Shown: piece after piece, positions 54,551-63,467 of the stretch
How positions within the stretch are numbered: the stretch's first letter is position 1
Layout of the letters: the number at the start of each line of letters is the position of its first letter
Assembly (NCBI GenBank): GCA_001870995.2
Contig: MLAV02000005.1
Location: 292,238 to 356,237 of the forward strand
Direction: 5' to 3'
DNA from: Chitinophaga sp. CB10
GTDB lineage: Bacteria; Bacteroidota; Bacteroidia; Chitinophagales; Chitinophagaceae
Length of the DNA stretch: 64,000 bases
Translations under genes and position numbers: made by a program
The notes under the pieces: model-generated
Told to the model about the DNA's origin: nothing
Database searches by the model: none
The model's input: only the letters and a program-made list of their open reading frames with translations

Positions 54551-57500
54551 AAAAAATACTTGCTTGTATAACCGCTGCTGTACTGGGATGCAGCATACCT
54601 GTATCCGCACAGAAAACCGTTCCCTACTTCGGGGAAATCAACTGGATCAATGGTTATGAAAAGGAGATTTCGGGAGAAAATATACAGTACTATTCTGCCT
54701 TTCCCGACTATGCCACTACCGCCCTGCTGACGCGAACTACCGATGGCCATAAAACTATTGAATGGCAAACCGCTCCGGTGCCCGCGAAGGTCAAAGGGCC
54801 TTACGTATATTTCAGCTGGGTGGCAGGGCATTCCAGCGGTACCAGCAGTGGTCCCCGGCACTTTGACCTGTATGTGAACGGCCGGAAGGCGCTCACATTT
54901 ACCACCCTGCCCGGGAACCAGTCGCCCGTATGGTCCTATGGCGCGGCTGACAGCAGCCGGATTGTATTCCAGCAAACCACCCGCGACGGCGCCAGCGACG
55001 CGCACGGACTGATGTTTCTTCGTTTACCCGTTAGCGTGGTAACGCCCGGCCAGCCGGTAACGCTTCGTATTACGGGGCAGGCGCAAAACAGTAACGACTG
55101 GTTCATGACTTTTAAATTTGCCTTCGAGGAAAAGGTGGACCTGTTTACCCAGCCTTTCCTGCTCAAGAGCGGTAAGCAGCCGGTGGCGCTCACGGCGCTG
55201 CACTTCGGCGCGCCGGCAATGCTGGAAGTGAAGGTGAATCATCAGCAGGTAGCTACTTACCAGATCCGGGAAGGCATCAACCGGTTTGACATCCCCGTGG
55301 ATGCGGTGAAAAAGCCGGACAGTGTACGCGTGGTAGTTACCAGCAATAAAAAAGTAGTGGCGGATAAATATGTGACGCTCCGGCCGGTCACTTACCGGGA
55401 GCTTGACCTGATCCATCATTCCCATACGGACATCGGCTATTCGCATATGCAACCGGAGGTGCTGAAGATACACCTGAAAAATATTGACGACGCCCTAAAG
55501 ATGATAGAAGCCACCCGCAACTACCCTGCTGAAGCGCGTTTCAAGTGGAATATTGAATCCCTCTGGGCGGTGGAAAACTATATGCAACAGGCCACGCCAG
55601 CAAAGAAGGCCGCTTTCATCCGGGCGGTAAAAGAAGGCAGCATCTGCCTTTCGGCGTTGTATGCGAACATCCTGACGGGGCTTAGCCTGCCGGAGGAGCT
55701 CTTTCACTATACGGACTACGCCAATCAGCTGAAAAGGGAATATGGGCTGGACATTCCGAGCGCCATGATCTCCGACGTGCCGGGCTACACCTGGACTACC
55801 GTAACGGCGCTGGCTCATGGCGGCGTTAAATATTTTTCCAGCGGACCTAATTATTTGGGAGAGAATCACCCTTATTTGGGTGACCGCGTCGGCCATTTTG
55901 TACGCGCGTGGGGCGATAAGCCGGTGTGGTGGTCTTCCCCTTCCGGCGAAGAAAAAATATTATTCTGGGCCGGCGGTAAAGGTTACTCCTCCTGGCATGG
56001 CACGGCGCCAGGCGGCGTGTTTGACCGTGGTCCGCAGAAAATTGCGACTTACCTGCAGGAACTGGATGCGAAGCAATATCCCTATGACATAGTGCAGTGG
56101 CGGTACAATATTGTTGCCGATAATGGCCCGATAGACACTGCTATATCCAGGTTTGTAATGGAGTGGAACGCAAAATATGCTTCTCCCAAACTGGTATTAA
56201 ATACGGTAGATAAACTGTTTAAGACCTTCGAAGAGCGCTATGGCAGCCAACTGCCGGTGGTGAAGGGAGATATTACCCCTTACTGGGAGGATGGCGCCGC
56301 GTCTACGGCTGCGGAATCCGGGCGGAACCGGCTGAATAGCCTTCGCCTCCAGCAGCTCACGAATGCATGGGCCATATTGCAGCCAGCGGCTTTCCCGCAG
56401 CAGGACTTCTACCGGGCATGGACCAACGTAATTATGTTCCACGAACATACCTGGGGCGCGCATAACAGTATTAGTCAACCGGACGTGCCGTTTGTTACCG
56501 GCCAGTGGCGTATTAAAAAGCAGTTCATGCTGGATGCGGACAGTATTACGGGTAATCTTGAAACCGCGCTGCTGAAAGGATTTGTTGACAACGGCTCTAA
56601 GCGGATTGCGGTGGTAAATACGCTGTCGTGGCCGCGTACCGGCCTGGTGAAAATAAAAGTTGCCGGTAAATCAGTGGTGGATAGTAAAGGTAAGGCGTGG
56701 CCATTGCAGCAGCTGCAGTCAGGAGAATATGCATTTATTGCACATGATGTGCCGGCCTTGGGCACTGCGGAATTCACCGTTTCAGACAAGCCGGCTAAGG
56801 GTAATACTTCGTTTAGGCGTACGGGTAATAGTATTTCCAATGGAGTTATTACCGTTGCCTGGGACCCGCAAACCGGCAGCATCAGCAGTTTGAGCGGCCA
56901 GGATCAGTACAACTATGCCGGCCGCTTCGGCAACCAGGGGCTAAACAGCTACTGGTATGTGCCTGGTATGGACCCTGCCAGGGCGGAAACCAACAGCAAC
57001 ATTACCGTGGAGGTATTGGAGAATGGCCCTGTGGTGGCTACCATCAGTCTTACCGGCCATGCGGCCGGCGCCAATACCATTTGTAAAAAAATTAGTTTAT
57101 GGGGAGATGCGGGTGAAGCGCTGATAGAGAATATCGTAGATAAGAAACCTGTACGTGAGAAGGAAGCCGTACACTTCGGTTTCCCCTTTAATATTCCAGG
57201 TCCCCGGACCACGCTGGACGCTGGTTACGGTACTTTACGGTACCTCGATGATCAGTTGCCAGGCTCCAATATGGACTTCCTGTTTGGCCGGCGCTGGCTG
57301 GACGTTTCCAACAACGAGCGGGGCATTCAGTGGATGTTGCTGGAAACGCCGATGGTGGAGCCGCAGCAAATGATCGACGAAAGGAAGGTCATTGATCAAA
57401 GCCATAAAGCATGGCGGAAAACCGGATCGCCTACGGCTACCTGGTTTAATTACATCATGAATAACTACTGGCATACGAACTATAAAGCGGACCAGGAGGG

Positions 57501-57828
57501 CAAAAGCAGCTACAGTTATGCACTCCGGCCGCATACGGGGAACACCGCCACTGACCAGGAACAGGCCGCAGCGGCGTTTACTCAGCCACTGATGGCATTT
57601 CCTGTACGGACAGGTGTACATCTCCCTAAAAACTTATTTAGTATGTCCAATGCGCATATCATTATTACGAGTGTGACGCCGTTGGGAAATGACCAGTATA
57701 AGGTGAGGTTGTTCAACCCGGAGGCGGGGAGTCAGCGGGGCAGGTTTGTATGGGGGGAATTTGTTGGAAAGGAGATGGAAGTGGAATTGAAAGGGATGGG
57801 GGTGACAGAGGTGGTTGTGGGGAAGTAA
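54547..57828 (+). CDS. Secreted GH38 alpha-mannosidase
   Basis: 1093 residues. The signal peptide ends in IPVSAQKT. An N-terminal beta-sandwich (about 25-280) resembles a carbohydrate-binding module. The GH38 catalytic domain (about 285-600) opens with LIHHSHTDIGYSH, giving zinc ligands His293 and Asp295, and has the nucleophile Asp410 in ISDVPGYTW. The C-terminal half is the beta domain of the family, with another zinc-site candidate in MFHEHTWGAH. It would release mannose from alpha-mannosides, for example N-glycans, in the periplasm or outside. Translation is coupled to the porter gene. The last 40 codons become markedly G-rich. Confidence 0.93.
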   Translation: MKKILACITAAVLGCSIPVSAQKTVPYFGEINWINGYEKEISGENIQYYSAFPDYATTALLTRTTDGHKTIEWQTAPVPAKVKGPYVYFSWVAGHSSGTSSGPRHFDLYVNGRKALTFTTLPGNQSPVWSYGAADSSRIVFQQTTRDGASDAHGLMFLRLPVSVVTPGQPVTLRITGQAQNSNDWFMTFKFAFEEKVDLFTQPFLLKSGKQPVALTALHFGAPAMLEVKVNHQQVATYQIREGINRFDIPVDAVKKPDSVRVVVTSNKKVVADKYVTLRPVTYRELDLIHHSHTDIGYSHMQPEVLKIHLKNIDDALKMIEATRNYPAEARFKWNIESLWAVENYMQQATPAKKAAFIRAVKEGSICLSALYANILTGLSLPEELFHYTDYANQLKREYGLDIPSAMISDVPGYTWTTVTALAHGGVKYFSSGPNYLGENHPYLGDRVGHFVRAWGDKPVWWSSPSGEEKILFWAGGKGYSSWHGTAPGGVFDRGPQKIATYLQELDAKQYPYDIVQWRYNIVADNGPIDTAISRFVMEWNAKYASPKLVLNTVDKLFKTFEERYGSQLPVVKGDITPYWEDGAASTAAESGRNRLNSLRLQQLTNAWAILQPAAFPQQDFYRAWTNVIMFHEHTWGAHNSISQPDVPFVTGQWRIKKQFMLDADSITGNLETALLKGFVDNGSKRIAVVNTLSWPRTGLVKIKVAGKSVVDSKGKAWPLQQLQSGEYAFIAHDVPALGTAEFTVSDKPAKGNTSFRRTGNSISNGVITVAWDPQTGSISSLSGQDQYNYAGRFGNQGLNSYWYVPGMDPARAETNSNITVEVLENGPVVATISLTGHAAGANTICKKISLWGDAGEALIENIVDKKPVREKEAVHFGFPFNIPGPRTTLDAGYGTLRYLDDQLPGSNMDFLFGRRWLDVSNNERGIQWMLLETPMVEPQQMIDERKVIDQSHKAWRKTGSPTATWFNYIMNNYWHTNYKADQEGKSSYSYALRPHTGNTATDQEQAAAAFTQPLMAFPVRTGVHLPKNLFSMSNAHIIITSVTPLGNDQYKVRLFNPEAGSQRGRFVWGEFVGKEMEVELKGMGVTEVVVGK

Positions 57829-58049
57829 GTGGGAATTGGGAGGTGAGAGTTGGGGATTGTAGTGAGTGTAGGGGTTATTGTGAGTAGGTGATTTGGAATT
57901 TGAATTTAGAATTAGCCATTGCACTGAGTGCAGCGGTCATTTTGGGTAAATAATTGGGAAATTGAGATTGGAATTGGCCATTGCAGTAAGTGCAGCGGTC
58001 AATCCGGTATCAGATATTAGCATCGGCCATTGCAGTAAGTGCAATGGCC
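57829..58049 (+). repeat. Four degenerate tandem copies of a palindromic unit after the mannosidase stop
   Basis: Copies centre on ATTGCAGTAAGTGCAG-like cores at about 57855, 57918, 57979 and 58028. The two middle units (57892-57940 and 57954-58002) agree at roughly 80 percent over 49 bases. The first begins at the stop codon and has C-to-T changes. The last is the perfect palindrome that forms the terminator. Spacing is about 62 bases for the first three and 49 for the last. Confidence 0.7.
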
Positions 58050-58058
58050 AGTTTTTTT
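58025..58058 (+). terminator. Rho-independent terminator of the mannoside operon
   Basis: GGCCATTGCA (58025-58034) pairs perfectly with TGCAATGGCC (58040-58049) around GTAAG, then AG and seven T. Confidence 0.93.
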
Positions 58059-58168
58059 ATTGGCTTATACCATCAAACATATTCAAATAAAAAAATTATA
58101 AAAATCTTAATTGGCCCCTCAAACTTTTTGTAAAATGATCCCGTAACTACTACAGAAGATAAACTTTA
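58059..58168 (+). other. A/T-rich upstream region of the small exported protein gene
   Basis: 110 bases; the promoter of the small protein/ECF unit is expected here. No clean box pair was recognised. Confidence 0.3.
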
Positions 58169-58501
58169 ATGAGAAACAGTTTACAAACAGGCATGTATAA
58201 TAACTTGATATCAGTTTTACTGGTGAGTATCACGATTAACATTGGATTTCAATTAAGCGTGCAGCTTGGCAAGGAGGGCCCTCCAGGTGAAGAAAAATAT
58301 TTGATAGATGACGAGGGGAGAATTTGGCCGGTCGAGGATGGTTTAACCACCTCCCCGCATGCTAGTCCAAGAATATTCAGCATAAACAGGCCAGTAAAAA
58401 TTAAAGCGATTCAACCTGCCGACGTAGCGAAAAAGGTACGTGCCGCCGGCAACAAATGTTATGAACTGAAAGACGGCAGCTACTTATGTGTACAGGAATA
58501 A
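58169..58501 (+). CDS. Small exported or membrane protein of unknown function
   Basis: 110 residues, not recognised. A hydrophobic segment at about 12-30 (LISVLLVSITINIGFQLS) could be a signal peptide or a membrane anchor. The rest is hydrophilic and contains a Gly/Pro-rich part (KEGPPGEEKYLIDDEGRIWP) and two cysteines near the C-terminus (CYELKDGSYLC) that could form a disulfide. It sits 54 bases before an ECF sigma/anti-sigma pair and may belong to that regulon. Confidence 0.6.
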   Translation: MRNSLQTGMYNNLISVLLVSITINIGFQLSVQLGKEGPPGEEKYLIDDEGRIWPVEDGLTTSPHASPRIFSINRPVKIKAIQPADVAKKVRAAGNKCYELKDGSYLCVQE

Positions 58502-58520
58502 TCAGCTGGACTGATTATTC
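58496..58520. other. Perfect 10-bp inverted repeat before the ECF sigma gene
   Basis: GAATAATCAG (58496-58505) and CTGATTATTC (58511-58520) flank CTGGA, and the stop codon of the small protein lies inside the left arm. No T-run follows. It could be an operator or an mRNA hairpin controlling the sigma gene. Confidence 0.45.
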
Positions 58521-58555
58521 GATTCCACTTACGATCAACCATCCAGACCTCTTTT

Positions 58556-59098
58556 TTGAAATCCCAGTTAACACATACCAACCTTGTTTATGCATCCTTA
58601 ACTGCGAAGGAGAAAGAAGTGGTTTGTATGGAACTATACGAGCAATATGGCCCGACTATATACGGAAGATTAGTTAAGGCCCTTCGGGATGAAGAATGCG
58701 CCGCAGACCTGCTGCAGGAAACATTCATAAAAGTCTGGCAGGGCCTGGACACCTATGATGCGGCCCTATCGAAAATCACCACCTGGATTAGCGCGATTGC
58801 AGGAAACACGGCTAAAGACTATTGGAGGAGCAAGTATTACAGGCAAAAGCAACAAACTTTATCCCTGGATGGGCAAGAGGATGAGCTGCCGTTGCAAGAC
58901 GGTATAAGTAACCTGGAGTGGGAAAGAGTTGCGCCGCACCTGAAGAACGATCATTCGGCAATCATTAACATGTTGTTTTTTGAAGGATATAGCCTGGAGG
59001 AATACGCGGAGATAAACAACATTCCGTTTGAGACTGCTAAATCAAGAAAGTACAGTGCTATACGTAAACTGAGAAAACTCTTTGGGCTTGGATATTGA
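58556..59098 (+). CDS. ECF RNA polymerase sigma factor
   Basis: 180 residues. Region 2 (about 27-95) has LYEQYGPTIYGRLVKALR and EECAADLLQETFIKVWQGLDTYD, with the region ending in TWISAIAGNTAKDYWRSK. Region 4 (about 118-175) has IINMLFFEGYSLEEYAEINN and IPFETAKSRKYSAIRKLRK. It resembles the SigK-type sigma factors that pair with RskA-like anti-sigmas, and such an anti-sigma overlaps it downstream. The regulon is unknown. Confidence 0.92.
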   Translation: MKSQLTHTNLVYASLTAKEKEVVCMELYEQYGPTIYGRLVKALRDEECAADLLQETFIKVWQGLDTYDAALSKITTWISAIAGNTAKDYWRSKYYRQKQQTLSLDGQEDELPLQDGISNLEWERVAPHLKNDHSAIINMLFFEGYSLEEYAEINNIPFETAKSRKYSAIRKLRKLFGLGY

Positions 59099-59885
59099 GA
59101 AATACATATCAAGTGGCGTTTTGGAGTCATACGTTTATGGCTTCCTGCCTTCTGAAGAGACGGCGGAAGTACAGGCGCTTATATTGACCAATCCTGAAGT
59201 AAGGGCTGCTGTTGCAGCTATAGAAAAGGACAAAGAAAGATTCATTAGTCTTTATGCTATTACTCCGCCTCCCAGCGTGAAAGATCGGATTCTGACAATG
59301 ATAAGGAATGAACACCCCAGTGAAGAATTTAATAGTGTTGAGAAGGGACCTTCGTTTTACTTTTTTACGAACCCTATCCTCCAGACAAGAAACAAACAAT
59401 GGCGTTTTATTGCTATCCTGAGTATAGTCATAGCAATAGTAACTATTACGACCAATATTTTTAACCTGCATCATTCAAATGATTATCAACATCGCTATAA
59501 TGCATTGCTGGATGCTTATTCAAGGATAATCGATGAAAAACAGGCGGAGAAGCAACTTCCTGTCAGCCACCAGTTGCCGGAATCATTTACAGGAATAGAA
59601 ATATGGGGTACTTCCGGCTCGGTGCTGTTTCGCCTCTCCGGGGATAACAAGCTGCTGTATATTTCAGCGGCGGGGCTTCCCCCATTGAGCCAGGGAGAGC
59701 AATATCACATCTGGAGGGTTAAAAATGACAGGTGGCTGTCTGATGAATTACTGGATACGGAGGTACCTATCCAGGCATTGAATAAAGTCAAACCCGGGGA
59801 TTCAATTATTATTACCCTTCAACATACGCACGGCACAACCCTGCCTAAAAAAGGGATAATAATTCTCGAGGGAAGGATTAAATGA
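59088..59885 (+). CDS. RskA-like membrane anti-sigma factor
   Basis: About 265 residues. No ATG is available; a TTG at 59088 gives MDIEKYISSGVLESYVYGF, a normal anti-sigma opening. Another TTG two codons earlier (59082) is possible. The start overlaps the sigma gene by 11 bases, so translation is coupled. The N-terminal part binds sigma. One membrane helix (about 104-125; FIAILSIVIAIVTITTNIF) and a periplasmic RskA domain follow, with ESFTGIEIWGTSGSVLFRLS and YHIWRVKNDRWLSDELLD. It would hold the sigma factor inactive at the membrane until a signal triggers its cleavage. Confidence 0.9.
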   Translation: MDIEKYISSGVLESYVYGFLPSEETAEVQALILTNPEVRAAVAAIEKDKERFISLYAITPPPSVKDRILTMIRNEHPSEEFNSVEKGPSFYFFTNPILQTRNKQWRFIAILSIVIAIVTITTNIFNLHHSNDYQHRYNALLDAYSRIIDEKQAEKQLPVSHQLPESFTGIEIWGTSGSVLFRLSGDNKLLYISAAGLPPLSQGEQYHIWRVKNDRWLSDELLDTEVPIQALNKVKPGDSIIITLQHTHGTTLPKKGIIILEGRIK

Positions 59886-59886
59886 C

Positions 59887-60633
59887 TCAGGAGATATTCT
59901 CCAAATACCGCAGTACCTCCTCCTTTTTCCTGCTCGATACCGGAATCTGTTCATCATTTTGCATCTGCAAAATGCCTTCCCGGTAATACTTTTTTACATA
60001 CTGGAAGTTGACCAGGTACGATTGATGGCAACGGATAAAACCGGACGGTATGAGGATATTCTCGTATTCGATCAGCCCTTTGGAAACCAGCATCTCCCGT
60101 TTGTCTTTCAGGTAGAAGGTAGTATATCCTTTATCGCTTTTGCAATACATGATATCTTCCACGGATACGATTTCCATATATTCCACCCGCTTAAGCGCAA
60201 TCCTTTTCACGCCGCCGGCGCCCTGGGAAGCGTAGTGCTGACGGGCGATTTCCAGCTGCTGCCGGTCCATCAGCTCCTGCTGCCGGTGATGGTAACATTT
60301 GTTTAGCATGGCCGCCAATGCTACTTCGTCAATTGGCTTCAGCAGGTAGCCGAAGGCGCCCATGTTCAGGGCCTGAATGGCGTATTGGTCGTATGCCGTA
60401 AGGAAAATCACCTGGAAATCGGCTGCGCCTATTTCATGGAAAAGGCGGAAGCTATCTCCATCTTTCAGGCGGATGTCCGCCAGGATGATGTCCGGTTTTA
60501 AAGCTGGGATTTCTTTAGCCGCCTTAGCGATTTCGGCAGCCTGGCCTACCACCTCTACATAGGATATATCCTGAACTATCTGCAACAGGTGTTGCATAAT
60601 GCGTACTTCGTCTTCGAGAATATAGAGTTTCAT
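59887..60633 (-). CDS. LytTR-family response regulator
   Basis: 248 residues. The receiver (1-120) has ILEDEVRIM, phosphoacceptor Asp53 in IILADIRLKDGDS and the switch Lys in LLKPIDEVALA. The LytTR DNA-binding domain (about 140-246) has IVSVEDIMYCKSDKGYTTFYL, the family's usual strand, and GFIRCHQSYLVNFQYVKKYY. It starts nine bases after its kinase gene. Its stop is one base from the stop of the convergent anti-sigma gene, with no terminator between. Confidence 0.94.
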   Translation of the reverse strand: MKLYILEDEVRIMQHLLQIVQDISYVEVVGQAAEIAKAAKEIPALKPDIILADIRLKDGDSFRLFHEIGAADFQVIFLTAYDQYAIQALNMGAFGYLLKPIDEVALAAMLNKCYHHRQQELMDRQQLEIARQHYASQGAGGVKRIALKRVEYMEIVSVEDIMYCKSDKGYTTFYLKDKREMLVSKGLIEYENILIPSGFIRCHQSYLVNFQYVKKYYREGILQMQNDEQIPVSSRKKEEVLRYLENIS

Positions 60634-60642
60634 GATGTTAGC

Positions 60643-62562
60643 TTAATCTTTGATTTGTGGAATCACGATGGTTACTTTCACCCCGCGGCTGTCCTGGTCT
60701 TTCTTATCCTCAATATGATAATAGGCATCCTGGCCTTGTGACTTGAAAAGCACTTCCAGTCGCTCCTTGAGGATAATGCTGGCCAATGACTGTTTCTTTT
60801 GCTCACTGGCTTCCTTGGCGCCCAGGCCATTCCCGTTATCTTCCACAATGATATGTAATTGTTCGTTTTCCCCTTTAAAAACAATCGTTAAGATACCTTT
60901 ATAGTCGATATTTCTGAAGCCATGTTCAATGGCATTTTCCACGAAAGGCTGTATCAGCATCGGTGGAATAAGGATACTTTCAGGGTATATCTCTCCCCCC
61001 ACCTCAATTTTATAATCGAACAAGCCATAGAAACGCATTTGCTGCAATTGCAGGTAATTGTCCAGGGTAGTAATTTCCTCGTCCAGCCCGATGAAATCTT
61101 TCCGGCTTTGCTCCAGGATATTCCGCAGCAGGCCTGAAAAGGCGGACAGGTAGCGGACGGAATCCCTGGTATCCCCCGATGCGACCAGGCTTTGCAGGTT
61201 AGCGATGGAATTGAAGACAAAGTGCGGATTCAGTTGTACCTGCAGCAGCTTCTGCTCCATGCTGAGGCGCTTGTTTTCAGATTGCAGGAGGCGGTTCTTC
61301 CCTTCCAGCCGGTATTGGCGGTGGATGAAATAGAATATGGACAATACCGCCAGGAACACCACCAGCGCCAGGATCAGCGACCAGCGCTGCTGCCGGATCA
61401 CTTTTTCATTCAGCACATTCCGGCTGCTCAGCTCAGCAATGTTGCGGTCCTTTTTCTCCGCCTCATATTTTTCATGAATTTCGGCAAACCTGACTGCCTC
61501 AATTTCTTTTAAAGTATTGATTTCAATCTCGTAGGTGGCTTCGGCTACTTCCAGTGCCTTTTTATAATCCCCTTTCAGGCGGTAAGCGTATATCAGGCCT
61601 TTGAAGTAGATGGAGTTCTGCTTGCCGTTAGGATTTTTGCGGCCGAGCTCAATGGCTTCCTTATAATAATGAATCGCAGAATCCACCTGGTTGTTATGAA
61701 TAAAGCTGGTGGCGAAGTTATTCAGCGCGATGTCAGTAAGGTTATTGGTACGTTCCAGGTAATTGAAATAAATGCGGCTGGCTGCAAGGGCCTTATCATT
61801 TTGTCCTTGCCGCACATAGATCTGGGCCTCATTATCGTACGTACGGGCAATGGCCATACTATCCTTAATGCGATGCGCCAGCGTGCGTGCCTGTACGTTA
61901 TAGAACATCATTTTGTCAAAGTCGTTTACCCGGGAGGCCAGCAGGAAGGAAATATCATAATGGCGCTGCATTACCACCGGGTGCAACTTATAAGGGTGAC
62001 TGTTGTAGTAGCGCTCTGCATATTCCAGGGCCTCATTAGCGTTCCTGTTCTGGTAATAGGCCCTGGCCATGAGATCGTAATAACGGTAGGTGATCCGGCT
62101 GTGGACCTTTTCCGCCGTTTTCATGCCGGCCAGGATTTGGTTCATTACTGCAGCTTCTACGGTCACGCCGTTGCCAATGCCCTGCTCAAGGAGGCTATAT
62201 CGCCTTAGTAGCTCTATATCATCATCCGCATGGTTGCCCTGCATTTTGGTGAATTCAGCAATGGCGCTGTCCCTCAACTTTTCATGGGAGAACTTCCGCC
62301 CGCGGAAATAGTGGTACCAGGGATTGAGCGTGCTGTCGCCCAGGGGGCGCAGGAGGCTGTCCTGCAGGGCTACCTGGAGGCGAACGTCCGCTGCGGCGAG
62401 GGTATCCATGGCGATGATCATGGGCAGGTAGTCCGTGAGGGTATCCGGTTTGGGGGCTGGCGGCGCGACTTTAGGCGTATTCCTGTTGCTGTTGCAGGCT
62501 ACGACCAGGGATAAAGTTAGTAGTCCGAGATAGGTTATTACTGATCTGGCAGTCATTCGCAT
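60643..62562 (-). CDS. LytS-like sensor histidine kinase with lipoprotein signal and TPR sensor
   Basis: 639 residues. The N-terminus ends in a lipobox-like LVVACNSN, so it may be lipidated. About 45-370 is helical with tetratricopeptide-type repeats (for example LALNNFATSFIHNNQVDSAI) and would lie in the periplasm. One membrane helix (about 393-413; WSLILALVVFLAVLSIF) leads to a coiled coil and the His_kinase domain with QLNPHFVFNSIANLQ, then an ATPase domain with PFVENAIEHGF and DNGNGLG. It partners the LytTR regulator encoded nine bases downstream. Confidence 0.93.
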   Translation of the reverse strand: MRMTARSVITYLGLLTLSLVVACNSNRNTPKVAPPAPKPDTLTDYLPMIIAMDTLAAADVRLQVALQDSLLRPLGDSTLNPWYHYFRGRKFSHEKLRDSAIAEFTKMQGNHADDDIELLRRYSLLEQGIGNGVTVEAAVMNQILAGMKTAEKVHSRITYRYYDLMARAYYQNRNANEALEYAERYYNSHPYKLHPVVMQRHYDISFLLASRVNDFDKMMFYNVQARTLAHRIKDSMAIARTYDNEAQIYVRQGQNDKALAASRIYFNYLERTNNLTDIALNNFATSFIHNNQVDSAIHYYKEAIELGRKNPNGKQNSIYFKGLIYAYRLKGDYKKALEVAEATYEIEINTLKEIEAVRFAEIHEKYEAEKKDRNIAELSSRNVLNEKVIRQQRWSLILALVVFLAVLSIFYFIHRQYRLEGKNRLLQSENKRLSMEQKLLQVQLNPHFVFNSIANLQSLVASGDTRDSVRYLSAFSGLLRNILEQSRKDFIGLDEEITTLDNYLQLQQMRFYGLFDYKIEVGGEIYPESILIPPMLIQPFVENAIEHGFRNIDYKGILTIVFKGENEQLHIIVEDNGNGLGAKEASEQKKQSLASIILKERLEVLFKSQGQDAYYHIEDKKDQDSRGVKVTIVIPQIKD

Positions 62563-62699
62563 TGGATTTATTAACTTCCGCCCGTAGCGGAAAGCAGGGA
62601 AATTACATTTAAAAGTAGAAATTGCAAGTGAATATGCGGGGGGCTGATTAATATTCGCGGCATTTGGGTCGAAATTCGCTGTGAAATTACTTTTGCCAT

Positions 62700-63467
62700 T
62701 TGGGAGAGGATTTTATTCACCAAAAGAAATACATCTTGGAAAGTTGCCATCACCATTCGGTTTCCAATAAGGAAATCGCAGACAATATTGATCAATTTGG
62801 ATGCTTTATCGTACATGTTGAAGGAGATGACTACTTGCCTGGGTTCACTTACACAATCGGCCTGTTTCAACAGTATAACCATCCTGAAATTATTTGCTTC
62901 GGCCTCGCATCAGAAGTCGCCGGAAGCATGTTAAATTATGCCTGTGAGCAGGTAGCCGCTAACCAGGTATTTAAAGTTCAGACACCATACAGTGAATTTA
63001 TCGATCGGTACACGATACAATTCATTGACGTTGACGAGTCTTATTACCAAGATTACTTTGGTACGGCTAATCATTACTATCATCATACTGACTATCCCGT
63101 TCTACAGTTAATATGGCCGGATAAGGAGGGATACTTTCCCTGGGATCCTGCTTTTAACCCCAACTTTAAGTTTCGTCAGCCCCTACTTGACAGAAATACG
63201 GACTTTAAATTCAATGAAGAGAGGGATGTGGCTGTATTTACCTCTGCACAGGTGTTGACAGGAAGTCCCATCCTGTTTGTATTTCATGATGAAGATGGAT
63301 ATTGGCAATTTCACAGCGAGCCGGAACCAGATTTGTCAGAGGCGAAGTTGGTAAGTCTTGAAAGTATTGTAAAGATGGATCCTACTGTGAATGAGCTGTT
63401 TCAGTTATCACCAGGGCAGTGGGCAAAGCGTGGCGCCCGGGGAGATACATGGGAATGGGGGCCGTAG
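62700..63467 (+). CDS. DUF4262-domain protein
   Basis: 255 residues. The DUF4262 domain (about 20-160) is recognised from ADNIDQFGCFIVHVEGDDYLPGF followed by FTYTIGLFQQYNHPEIICFGL. The C-terminal half contains YPVLQLIWPDKEGYFPWD and is also found in single-domain relatives. It has no signal peptide and no clear catalytic motif. The family is widespread but of unknown function, and toxin-immunity roles have been proposed for some relatives. It is divergent from the LytS gene and stands alone. Confidence 0.8.
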   Translation: MGEDFIHQKKYILESCHHHSVSNKEIADNIDQFGCFIVHVEGDDYLPGFTYTIGLFQQYNHPEIICFGLASEVAGSMLNYACEQVAANQVFKVQTPYSEFIDRYTIQFIDVDESYYQDYFGTANHYYHHTDYPVLQLIWPDKEGYFPWDPAFNPNFKFRQPLLDRNTDFKFNEERDVAVFTSAQVLTGSPILFVFHDEDGYWQFHSEPEPDLSEAKLVSLESIVKMDPTVNELFQLSPGQWAKRGARGDTWEWGP

